From Flavihumibacter rivuli (GTDB taxonomy: Bacteria; Bacteroidota; Bacteroidia; Chitinophagales; Chitinophagaceae), in assembly GCF_018595685.2 (NCBI RefSeq), contig NZ_CP092334.1, forward strand, positions 2,632,001 to 2,696,000: 64,000 nucleotides of DNA, given 5' to 3'. The position numbers were made by a program, and so were the translations under genes. The notes under the pieces were generated by a model. That model did no database searches. It was not told the DNA's origin and saw nothing but the letters and a program-made list of their open reading frames with translations. Each line of letters opens with the position of its first letter. The first letter of the stretch is position 1. Below, in pieces: positions 47,425 to 54,233 of this stretch.

Positions 47425-48313
47425 AGCTTAAAATAATTACCCATCCATGCTAAGAAAGATTTTTCAAAACAGGTATATTTAATAGCAAGCGGGAAGAAAA
47501 AAAAGCATTACTTACCAATAAATGATTGTAGTGACAATCTTTATTTCGATACTGTTCATTTGAATAAAGTGTATAGATGCGTACTGGTTGGTGAATACAG
47601 ATCTATACAGGAAGAACAATAATTGAAATCGATCAAGCACGCATCTTGGAACTACGTGTGCCGGATGCATCTATGTAGGTACAGGGTGTGCAGCCAATTT
47701 CGAATTTAGCGAAAGAAATCCGGCACCGAATGGATATAGGAAGCGCAAGTCATTGAAAGTAGCAAGGCACGACGCCGGTGTGTTATGGAAAACTAAATCA
47801 GGCATGCTTGCAGCTACTTTTGACGCACAAAATATTTTACAAATAAATCTTGCAATCCCATAGTGTATGTATAAACGTTTTGTTAGAATTGCCTCCTTAT
47901 ACATTTGCCTGCCACTTATGGGGCGAAGTCAAAATATAACTCATGACGGTGAGTCATTTGTTCCCACGACTTCCTAGGGCATTTCCCTAACACCGGTTAT
48001 AATGTCAAAAGCAAAATTCAGTGGTAATACTTCTAAGTACAATATTAATAGCAATCTACAGTTTTGTGAACGGAACATCCCAATTTGATATTTGTGACGA
48101 GCCGCTTTTGTCTGGGGATAATGAAACCTCCGGATCTTTCACCGGGCTTGAATTTTCTTATATTCTCTTGTCACGGAGTGAATAAACGAAGTGTGATTTC
48201 AAACTAAAGTGTGCATACAACCTGATGCAATCGCACCTGGGTTAAAACTTCAAAACCCTCCCGGGTTATTACACCTGAAAGGGTTTTGAATCATTAATTT
48301 CTATTTCGAAGAG
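47425..48313. other. Gene-free AT-rich gap with a possible secreted-protein remnant
   Basis: 889 bp without a convincing gene. At 47868-47978 a 36-residue frame begins YKRFVRIASLYICLPLMGRS then QNITHDG and stops at TAG, which looks like a signal peptide with its gene lost. Downstream frames do not reconnect clearly. The only other structure is the terminator before the tRNA. Confidence 0.4.
48249..48290 (-). terminator. Putative terminator of the tRNA-Arg gene
   Basis: Perfect 11-bp arms TTCAAAACCCT (48249-48259) and AGGGTTTTGAA (48280-48290). On the minus strand this lies 24 bp after the tRNA 3' end and is followed by GTTTTAAC. Confidence 0.65.
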
Positions 48314-48385
48314 TAGCCTCGACAGGAATCGAACCTGTATCTAAAGTTTAGGAAACTTCTATTCTATCCATTGAACTACGAGGCC
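48314..48385 (-). tRNA. tRNA-Arg (anticodon CCU)
   Basis: 72-nt cloverleaf on the minus strand: acceptor stem GGCCTCG paired with CGAGGCT (first pair G-U), T arm ACAGG-TTCGATT-CCTGT, and anticodon stem GAAGT/ACTTT with loop TTCCTAA. The anticodon CCU reads AGG (Arg). The CCA end is not encoded. It stands at the right border of the AT-rich segment. Confidence 0.95.
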
Positions 48386-48504
48386 AGGACTATTGTCCAA
48401 CACCGGTGGCTGATTTCCACCAGCGAGCCGCAAATTTAAGGGATTATCCTATTCACCGCAAGCTCTGCCAAGAAAAGTGTAGATTGAAGGAAATTGACCG
48501 CCAT

Positions 48505-48972
48505 ATGAGATTATTAAGCATATGTTTCGCACTGGTACTATTCTTTCTTTCACCCCTCTCTGGCCAGGCCCAGCAAAAGGCCGGGGCCGGCATCCGCATC
48601 AACCATATTGCCCTGTATGTGAAAGACCTCAAGGCCAGTGCCGATTTCTATACCGGCGTCCTGGGGCTCGATACCATTCCGGAACCCTTCCATGATGGCA
48701 AGCATGTATGGCTGGCCATCGGAGATTATGCCCACCTCCACCTGATCGCAGGGCGCAGCCAGGAGCCTGTTCCCGGCAAGAACAGCCACCTCTGCTTTTC
48801 TTCATCCAGGCTGGACGCCATGATCAAGACCCTGGAAGCCAGGAAAATCCATTACGAGGACTGGCCGGGCAAGGCCAATACTGTTACCCGGCGCGTGGAT
48901 GGCATCCGGCAGATCTATATCCGGGACCCCGATGGCTATTGGGTAGAAGTGAATGATGATTTTAACCAGTGA
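48505..48972 (+). CDS. Secreted VOC/glyoxalase-fold protein
   Basis: A 155-residue protein. I start at 48505 because RLLSICFALVLFFLSPLSGQAQ is a good signal peptide; the longer frame from 48406 begins in sequence near the tRNA and is unlikely. The vicinal-oxygen-chelate fold is visible as INHIALYVKDLKASADFYTGVLG and the closing DPDGYWVEVNDD. The metal-ligand positions (His of INHIAL, Glu of WVEV) are kept. Being exported is unusual for a glyoxalase, and the substrate is unknown. Confidence 0.85.
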   Translation: MRLLSICFALVLFFLSPLSGQAQQKAGAGIRINHIALYVKDLKASADFYTGVLGLDTIPEPFHDGKHVWLAIGDYAHLHLIAGRSQEPVPGKNSHLCFSSSRLDAMIKTLEARKIHYEDWPGKANTVTRRVDGIRQIYIRDPDGYWVEVNDDFNQ

Positions 48973-48990
48973 GCCCATGCCCCAAATTCC

Positions 48991-48998
48991 TATCTTTG
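48991..48998 (+). promoter_or_regulatory. -7 box TATCTTTG upstream of TPR gene
   Basis: Exact match to the Bacteroidota TAnnTTTG consensus, 17 bp before the start codon at 49016. No TTG -33 element at the usual spacing. Confidence 0.5.
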
Positions 48999-49015
48999 CG
49001 GTCCATTTTTGAGCT

Positions 49016-49666
49016 ATGAAGTTGTACAATTTTGTTATCCGTTACAGACTGTTACTGGGCATCGCCTTTCTGGCCATTGCCATTGTCACCAATATATATG
49101 GCGGTTTCTGGCCTGCCTTCCTGCCCTACCTGATCGGCGCCGTACTGATCTTCGGGCATTTCTTCTTCGGTCCCATGCGACTGATCCAGGAGTATATGGA
49201 AGCCGGTGATATGGACGGTGCGGAAAAGATCCTGAACTCCATCAAATACCCCAACCTGCTCTATAAACCCATCCGTTCGGTATTCTATACCCTGAAAGGG
49301 AATATTGCCATGATGAAGCAGGATTTCGATGGTGCCGAGAAGATGATGAAGAAGGGCCTCGACCTGGGTATGCCCATGAAGGAAGCCGAAGGCGCGAGCC
49401 TGCTGCAAATGGGCATGCTGGCCATGCAGCGCAGCGATATCAAAGGCGCGGAAAAGTATATCCGTGCGGCCCTGAGCAAGGGTCTGCCTGATAAGGAGAA
49501 TGAGGCGGCTGCTTACCTGCAGCTCTGCAGCATCATGATGACCAAGCGCGAATTCCGTGCCGCCAAGGATATGTTCCGCAAGGCCAAGGCACTGAAACCC
49601 ACCACCCCGCAGATCGTAGACCAGATCAAGCAGGTGGAGAAGTATATTGCCCGTATCCCGGGTTAA
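49016..49666 (+). CDS. Membrane-anchored TPR protein
   Basis: A 216-residue protein with two N-terminal membrane helices (LLLGIAFLAIAIVTNIYGGF; AFLPYLIGAVLIFGHFFF). A tetratricopeptide array follows (MEAGDMDGAEKIL; KQDFDGAEKMMKKGLDLG; RSDIKGAEKYIRAALSKG; KREFRAAKDMFRKAKAL). A scaffold role at the inner membrane is probable; no partner is evident. The gene is followed 14 bp later by palindromic repeat copy B. Confidence 0.85.
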   Translation: MKLYNFVIRYRLLLGIAFLAIAIVTNIYGGFWPAFLPYLIGAVLIFGHFFFGPMRLIQEYMEAGDMDGAEKILNSIKYPNLLYKPIRSVFYTLKGNIAMMKQDFDGAEKMMKKGLDLGMPMKEAEGASLLQMGMLAMQRSDIKGAEKYIRAALSKGLPDKENEAAAYLQLCSIMMTKREFRAAKDMFRKAKALKPTTPQIVDQIKQVEKYIARIPG

Positions 49667-49680
49667 GAGCGTATTTTTTT

Positions 49681-49756
49681 GCCACCAAGGCTCGAAGGCA
49701 CAAAGATTTCACCAAGACGTCTTTGTGTTACTTCGAGCCTTCTTGTCTTTGTGGCC
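49681..49756. repeat. Palindromic repeat GGCCAC family, gene-less copy B
   Basis: 76 bp between two convergent genes. The stems are GGCTCGAAG (49689-49697) with CTTCGAGCC (49731-49739) and CACAAAGA (49699-49706) with TCTTTGTG (49720-49727); the outer ends are GCCAC and GTGGC. Same family as copy A (19878-19956) and the arms at 53708-54220. Confidence 0.85.
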
Positions 49757-49763
49757 TCCCACA

Positions 49764-50231
49764 CTACCCCATCTTCCCGAAGAGCTCTTCCACTTTTTTA
49801 AACCGGTAATCAAATATCCCATCCAGCTGGCGGCGCACGAAGAGGCTATTGGCCAGGTCGCCCAGGAAGCCCAGCGGGATCTTGTAATGCACAATATCCG
49901 TCATCTCCACCCCGCCATCGATCTCCCGGAAATGATGCTGGTGGTGCCAGAGGGAATAAGGCCCGAAACGCTGTTCATCCACGAAGAACTTCCCTTCCTC
50001 CACATGCGTGATCTCCGTCATCCAATACATAGGGATACCCAATACCGGGCTCACCTTGTATTCAATGATCTGTCCCTGGTACATACGGGGACCATGATGC
50101 TTCGAAATGATATTGAACCCCATATGCGAAGGGGTGATCGCCGCCAGGTTGGCCGGGCTGGAAAAGAAATCCCAGGCTTTCTCCAGGGTAACAGGGATCT
50201 TTTGTACGGTCTTGAGTGAATGAACTGCCAT
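49764..50231 (-). CDS. SRPBCC-family protein (polyketide cyclase/START-like)
   Basis: A 155-residue protein with the SRPBCC helix-grip fold: VPVTLEKAWDFFSSPANLAAIT-type start (TLEKAWDFFSSPANL), then GIPMYWMTEITHVEEGKFFVD, HHFREIDGGVEMTDIVHYKIP, and a long C-terminal helix. Members bind hydrophobic ligands; the ligand is unknown. It is convergent with the TPR gene across repeat copy B. Confidence 0.88.
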   Translation of the reverse strand: MAVHSLKTVQKIPVTLEKAWDFFSSPANLAAITPSHMGFNIISKHHGPRMYQGQIIEYKVSPVLGIPMYWMTEITHVEEGKFFVDEQRFGPYSLWHHQHHFREIDGGVEMTDIVHYKIPLGFLGDLANSLFVRRQLDGIFDYRFKKVEELFGKMG

Positions 50232-50354
50232 ATTGGGTCAAAATGTGATTCTACAACCACCATAAGTCCAAAATGTTCAGGGCTGTTCAATAGCCCTTCC
50301 TACCAATTATGATTTAATTAGACAACAGGAGGGCCAAAAGCCGGATAAAGCGGC

Positions 50355-50362
50355 TAAGTTTG
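50355..50362 (+). promoter_or_regulatory. -7 box TAAGTTTG upstream of the Ig-like lipoprotein gene
   Basis: Exact TAnnTTTG match, 21 bp before the chosen ATG at 50384. Confidence 0.5.
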
Positions 50363-50383
50363 CAGCTTCAAAACAGGTATTCC

Positions 50384-51820
50384 ATGATGAGGCCCAAAGC
50401 CCCGGTTCTTTCCTACTTTCTTGTTGTTTCGGTACTTTTCCTATTGCTGACCAATATCCTAAGTGGCTGCGCCAATATCATCCCTCCTACCGGGGGACCA
50501 AGGGATTCCATTCCCCCAAAGATCGTGGCCATCAACCCGCTCGACAGCACCCTCAACTTCAGTGGCAACCGCCTCACCATCGAATTTGACGAATACATTG
50601 CCCTCGACAAGGTCCAGGAAAACCTGCTGGTCTCCCCCACCCCCAAAGTGATGCCCATCGTGGAGTCCAGGCTCAAGACCCTGACCGTGAAGATCAAGGA
50701 CACCCTGCAACCCAATACCACCTATGTGATCGATTTCGGCGAGGCCATCCGCGATATCAATGAAAACAATGCCCTCAAGGGGTTCCGATACATTTTCTCT
50801 ACCGGCTCCACCATCGACTCCATGAAGCTGGCAGGTAATGTGATGCTGGCAGAAACCGGGAAGGTAGACAGCACCCTTATCGTGATGCTCTACCAGGACC
50901 TTACCGATTCAGCTGTTGTGAAAGAAAAGCCCCGCTATTACACCAGGGTGGACAACAAAGGCAACTTCCTTTTCCAGAACCTGGCACCCGGCACCTATGC
51001 CATCTATGCATTGAAAGACGAAAGTGCCAGTCGCCGCTACCTGAGCCCTTCCCAGCTTTTCGCCTTCGCCAACCAACCGGTGGTGATCGATGGCAAGTCG
51101 CCCCCCCTATCCATGCTGGCCTACCTGGAACCGGAAAAAGAAAAGGAGAAGAAGAAGGCCAAGCCTGCCCCCAAACAGCCCGCCAAGGACAAGGAGCAGG
51201 AACAGGACAAAAGGCTGAAATACACCACCACCCTGATGGCCGGCGGACAACAGGATATCCTGCAACCCCTGGGCATCAGCTTTGCCGCCCCCCTGAAGGA
51301 ATTCGATTCCACCAAACTGCATTTCACCGACGACCAGGGGAAAGTGATTACGAATTACCGTCTCGAAAGGGATAGCACCAATACCAACTTTACCCTTCGC
51401 TATGACTGGCCCATTGACCAGGCATTCAAACTGGTGCTGGAAAAGGGATTGGCCACCGACAGTACCGGCAAATCGATCCTGAGATCTGATACCCTGGCCT
51501 TCCGTACCATGAAAGAATCGGACTATGGCAGTGTACGCTTCCGTTTTGCCAATGTGGATACTTCCCGGAACCCTGTGCTGCAAATGGTACAGAACGACAA
51601 AGTAGTCTATAGCTATGCCATCAGGGGAAAGGAATTGTTCATCAAGCGTTTCAAGCCGGCAGAATTTGAACTGCGTATATTGTTCGATGACAACCAGAAC
51701 GGCAAATGGGACCCGGGAGATTTCTTCGGCACCAAGCGCCAACCAGAAAGGGTGAAAGCGATACCCAAGAAGCTGACGATTAAAGGCAATTGGGATAATG
51801 AAATTGATATTAGCCTGTAG
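50384..51820 (+). CDS. Ig-like (Big_5) domain lipoprotein
   Basis: A 478-residue lipoprotein. I use the ATG at 50384 (MRPKAPVLSYFLVVSVLFLLL then TNILSGC; lipobox LSGC); the frame continues upstream only to a TTG. Residues about 35-135 form a Big_5 Ig-like domain (PTGGPRDSIPPKIVAINPLDS; FDEYIALDKVQENLLVSPTP), typical of Bacteroidota outer-membrane lipoproteins. A beta region, a charged Lys/Glu-rich linker (EPEKEKEKKKAKPAPK) and further beta-rich domains follow. The gene ends 18 bp before recR. Function unknown. Confidence 0.8.
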   Translation: MMRPKAPVLSYFLVVSVLFLLLTNILSGCANIIPPTGGPRDSIPPKIVAINPLDSTLNFSGNRLTIEFDEYIALDKVQENLLVSPTPKVMPIVESRLKTLTVKIKDTLQPNTTYVIDFGEAIRDINENNALKGFRYIFSTGSTIDSMKLAGNVMLAETGKVDSTLIVMLYQDLTDSAVVKEKPRYYTRVDNKGNFLFQNLAPGTYAIYALKDESASRRYLSPSQLFAFANQPVVIDGKSPPLSMLAYLEPEKEKEKKKAKPAPKQPAKDKEQEQDKRLKYTTTLMAGGQQDILQPLGISFAAPLKEFDSTKLHFTDDQGKVITNYRLERDSTNTNFTLRYDWPIDQAFKLVLEKGLATDSTGKSILRSDTLAFRTMKESDYGSVRFRFANVDTSRNPVLQMVQNDKVVYSYAIRGKELFIKRFKPAEFELRILFDDNQNGKWDPGDFFGTKRQPERVKAIPKKLTIKGNWDNEIDISL

Positions 51821-51834
51821 CTACCCTAACTTTG
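51804..51834 (+). promoter_or_regulatory. recR promoter, possibly giving a leaderless mRNA
   Basis: TTG (51804-51806), a 20-bp spacer and TAACTTTG (51827-51834), a full Bacteroidota-type promoter. The ATG of recR is only 4 bp after the -7 box, so the transcript may start at or next to the start codon. Confidence 0.6.
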
Positions 51835-51838
51835 CAAC

Positions 51839-52456
51839 ATGCAGCTTCCCTCCGCATTATTGGAACAGGCCGTGAATGAGTTTAGCAAGCTACCCGGGAT
51901 CGGGAAGAAGACCGCCCTCAGGCTGGTATTGCATTTGCTCAAACAGGAACCGGAAAAGGTCAAGGCTTTTGGCGAAGCAGTTATCCGCATGCGCGATGAA
52001 GTGCGTTTTTGCCAGCGTTGCGGCAATATCTCCGATGCCCTCATCTGCTCCATCTGCAATAGCCCCATGCGCAAGCAGGAACTGATCTGCGTGGTGGAAA
52101 GCATCCGCGATGTCATCGCCATTGAAAGTACCCAGCAATACAATGGCACCTACCATGTATTGGGCGGCATCATCTCCCCCCTCGATGGTGTAGGTCCCGA
52201 CCAACTCAATATCGAGTCACTGCTGCAAAGGGTCAGGGCCGGCGGCGTGGAAGAAGTGATCTTTGCCCTTAACCCCACCATCCAGGGTGATACCACCATT
52301 TATTTCATCCAGAAAAAGCTGCAGGACACTTCGGTACGTTTTACCACCATTGCCCGTGGCATCGCCTTTGGCGGTGAACTGGAATATGCCGATGAAATGA
52401 CCCTGGCGAGAAGCCTGCAACACCGCCTTCCCGTGGACAAGCTCGTGAAAGGCTAG
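51839..52456 (+). CDS. recR: Recombination mediator RecR
   Basis: A 205-residue protein of the RecFOR pathway, loading RecA on gapped DNA. It has an N-terminal helix-hairpin-helix (LPGIGKKTALRLVLHLL), a C4 zinc finger (Cys58, Cys61, Cys70, Cys73), a Toprim domain (ICVVESIRDVIAIE; GVGPDQLNIESLL; EVIFALNPTIQGD) and the RIGIAFGG-type end (ARGIAFGGELEYAD). Full family length. Confidence 0.97.
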   Translation: MQLPSALLEQAVNEFSKLPGIGKKTALRLVLHLLKQEPEKVKAFGEAVIRMRDEVRFCQRCGNISDALICSICNSPMRKQELICVVESIRDVIAIESTQQYNGTYHVLGGIISPLDGVGPDQLNIESLLQRVRAGGVEEVIFALNPTIQGDTTIYFIQKKLQDTSVRFTTIARGIAFGGELEYADEMTLARSLQHRLPVDKLVKG

Positions 52457-52482
52457 TCCCTGCTGCATTGTTTATTTCTTCC

Positions 52483-52679
52483 TATATTTGCCAATAGCAG
52501 GTGGATTTGTTTATTGTTCGGCCTGCGGTCCCGGTCTTGATCAGGGAGTCACAACGGAACTAATAAACGGCAATACCTTCCATTGTTGTTTCCACTCGTT
52601 TTGATGCCCTCCCTCTAAAGCCCGGTTTTACTGAGCCAGGAACAGCCATGCCTTTTGCTGTTCCTTTAAAAGAAGAAGT
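52483..52679 (+). promoter_or_regulatory. Long leader of the metH operon
   Basis: TATATTTG (52483-52490) is an exact -7 box. The leader to the ATG at 52680 is about 185 nt, long enough for a regulatory RNA. It contains a perfect 9-bp hairpin AGGAACAGC/GCTGTTCCT (52638-52646, 52657-52665) just before the gene. I see no cobalamin or S-box signature and cannot assign it to a known class. Confidence 0.4.
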
Positions 52680-53699
52680 ATGAAAGATATCCGTTCTGAA
52701 TTGAACAAGAGAATACTGGTGATTGACGGGGCCATGGGTACCATGATCCAACGCCATCGCCTGACCGAAGCCGATTACCGCGGGGAACGTTTCAAGGACT
52801 GGCCGGTGGATGTAAAAGGTAATTCTGACCTGTTGAACATAACCCAGCCTGCCATCATTGAAGGCATCCATCGCGAATACCTTGAAGCCGGTGCCGATAT
52901 CATTGAGACCAATACCTTCAGTTCGCAACGCGTGAGCATGGCCGATTACCAGATGGAGGACCTGAGCTATGAAATGAATGTGGCCGCTGCACAAATCGCG
53001 AGAAGGGCTGCAGACGATTACACTGCAAAGACGCCGGATAAGCCCCGATTTGTTGCCGGCGCCATCGGTCCCATGAACAAGACCTTGAGCCTTTCCCCCG
53101 ATGTGAACAATCCCGGTTATCGCGGCCTTCTTTTTGATGAAGCGGCTGCAGCCTATTACGAGCAGGTGAAAGCATTGGTGGAAGGCGGCGTTGACCTCCT
53201 GCTCATCGAGACCATCTTCGATACCCTGAATGCAAAAGCGGCGATCTATGCCATCAAGCAGTATTTCCAGGATGCTGGCAAACCGGAACTGCCCATCATG
53301 ATCAGTGGCACTATCACGGATGCATCAGGCAGGACACTGAGCGGGCAGACACTGGAGGCCTTCTATGTTTCGGTTATGCATGCCCGTCCGTTGAGCATTG
53401 GCCTGAACTGTGCCCTGGGCGCTGCGCAGATGAGGAGCCATATTGAGGAGCTGAGTCAGATAGCGGCTTGCTATACATCGGCCTACCCGAATGCCGGCCT
53501 GCCGAACGCCATGGGAGAATACGATGAGCAGCCACATGAAACGGCGCATTTCATTGAAGAGTGGGCGCAGGAAGGGTTTGTGAATATTGTGGGTGGTTGC
53601 TGCGGTACAACGCCTGATCATATCAGGCATATAGCGGAGCATGTGAGGAACTTCCAACCCCGACCCTTACCCGAGGTTGAAAACACCCTAATTGGGTGA
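52680..53699 (+). CDS. metH: Methionine synthase, homocysteine-binding part (MetH N-terminal domain as separate gene)
   Basis: A 339-residue zinc-dependent homocysteine S-methyltransferase domain, which is the N-terminal quarter of MetH. The start is [17 protein letters not shown]. Zinc ligands are Cys in GLNCALGA and the pair in [11 protein letters not shown]. It provides the homocysteine site; the folate and cobalamin domains are in the gene at 54234. Two-gene MetH occurs in other Bacteroidota as far as I know, so the split is probably old. The gene ends 8 bp before the repeat arm at 53708. Confidence 0.95.
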   Translation: MKDIRSELNKRILVIDGAMGTMIQRHRLTEADYRGERFKDWPVDVKGNSDLLNITQPAIIEGIHREYLEAGADIIETNTFSSQRVSMADYQMEDLSYEMNVAAAQIARRAADDYTAKTPDKPRFVAGAIGPMNKTLSLSPDVNNPGYRGLLFDEAAAAYYEQVKALVEGGVDLLLIETIFDTLNAKAAIYAIKQYFQDAGKPELPIMISGTITDASGRTLSGQTLEAFYVSVMHARPLSIGLNCALGAAQMRSHIEELSQIAACYTSAYPNAGLPNAMGEYDEQPHETAHFIEEWAQEGFVNIVGGCCGTTPDHIRHIAEHVRNFQPRPLPEVENTLIG

Positions 53700-53707
53700 T
53701 TATGCCT

Positions 53708-54220
53708 GGCCACGAAGACTCGAAGGCTCGAAGGAACACAAAGAGCTAAGGGAATGGACTAATTTTATAGTGCACCAGAAAAAGCGGCGTATGAATCAGA
53801 GTGAGCACAAAGAGTGGTTGGCAAAACAGGTAGTTGACATTGCTTATAGGATCCATGTTGACCTGGGTCCCGGGTTATTGGAAAGTGTGTATGAAAAATG
53901 CTTCTGCCACGAACTGACAAAAAGAAATATTAATCATTATACACAGGTAAAAGTTCCGGTAGTATATGATGGTTTACGATTCGAAGAAGCATTAAGGCTG
54001 GATCTTTTGATTGACGATTGCATCATAGTAGAATTAAAAGCACAGGACAATTTTCATCCTGTATGGGAAGCACAATTATTGAGTTACTTAAAATTAACAG
54101 GAATTGACCTTGGCTTCCTGATCAATTTCAATGTACCCATGATCAGGAACGGTATCAAGAGAAGAGTAATCTAACCTCAACCACCTTCGTGCCACTTAGT
54201 GTCTTAGTGCCTTTGTGGCC
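53708..54220. mobile_element. 513-bp unit: GxxExxY gene bounded by inverted palindromic-repeat arms (copy C)
   Basis: The left arm starts GGCCACGAAG (53708-53717) and continues ACTCGAAGGCTCGAAGGAAC, the same words as copy A. The right arm ends CTTTGTGGCC (54211-54220) after CTTCGTGCCAC and TTAGTGTCTTAGTGC. The ends are near-perfect inverted repeats. Between them lies an AT-rich GxxExxY gene. The same ends join directly in the gene-less copies A and B, so this looks like the full element and those its short derivatives. It is inserted between the two metH genes. Confidence 0.6.
53791..54174 (+). CDS. GxxExxY protein (PD-(D/E)XK-like)
   Basis: A 127-residue protein. I start at the ATG at 53791 ([18 protein letters not shown]), which gives normal family length; an open frame continues upstream into the repeat arm to 53692. 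The family motif GxxExxY is GLLESVYE (about residues 28-35). The later [16 protein letters not shown] provides the D and ExK of a PD-(D/E)XK nuclease-like core. The end is [21 protein letters not shown]. The activity of GxxExxY proteins is not established. It is clearly more AT-rich than the metH genes on both sides, suggesting later arrival. Confidence 0.9.
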   Translation: MNQSEHKEWLAKQVVDIAYRIHVDLGPGLLESVYEKCFCHELTKRNINHYTQVKVPVVYDGLRFEEALRLDLLIDDCIIVELKAQDNFHPVWEAQLLSYLKLTGIDLGFLINFNVPMIRNGIKRRVI

Positions 54221-54233
54221 CAAAAAACAGAAC

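Noticed and set aside
52483..52679. S-box (SAM-I) or cobalamin riboswitch before metH
   Set aside because: The conserved GAAGCCCGGCAAC-type core and the cobalamin box are not present.
53692..53790. N-terminal extension of the GxxExxY protein
   Set aside because: This part of the frame is repeat-arm sequence; the ATG at 53791 gives the normal family length.
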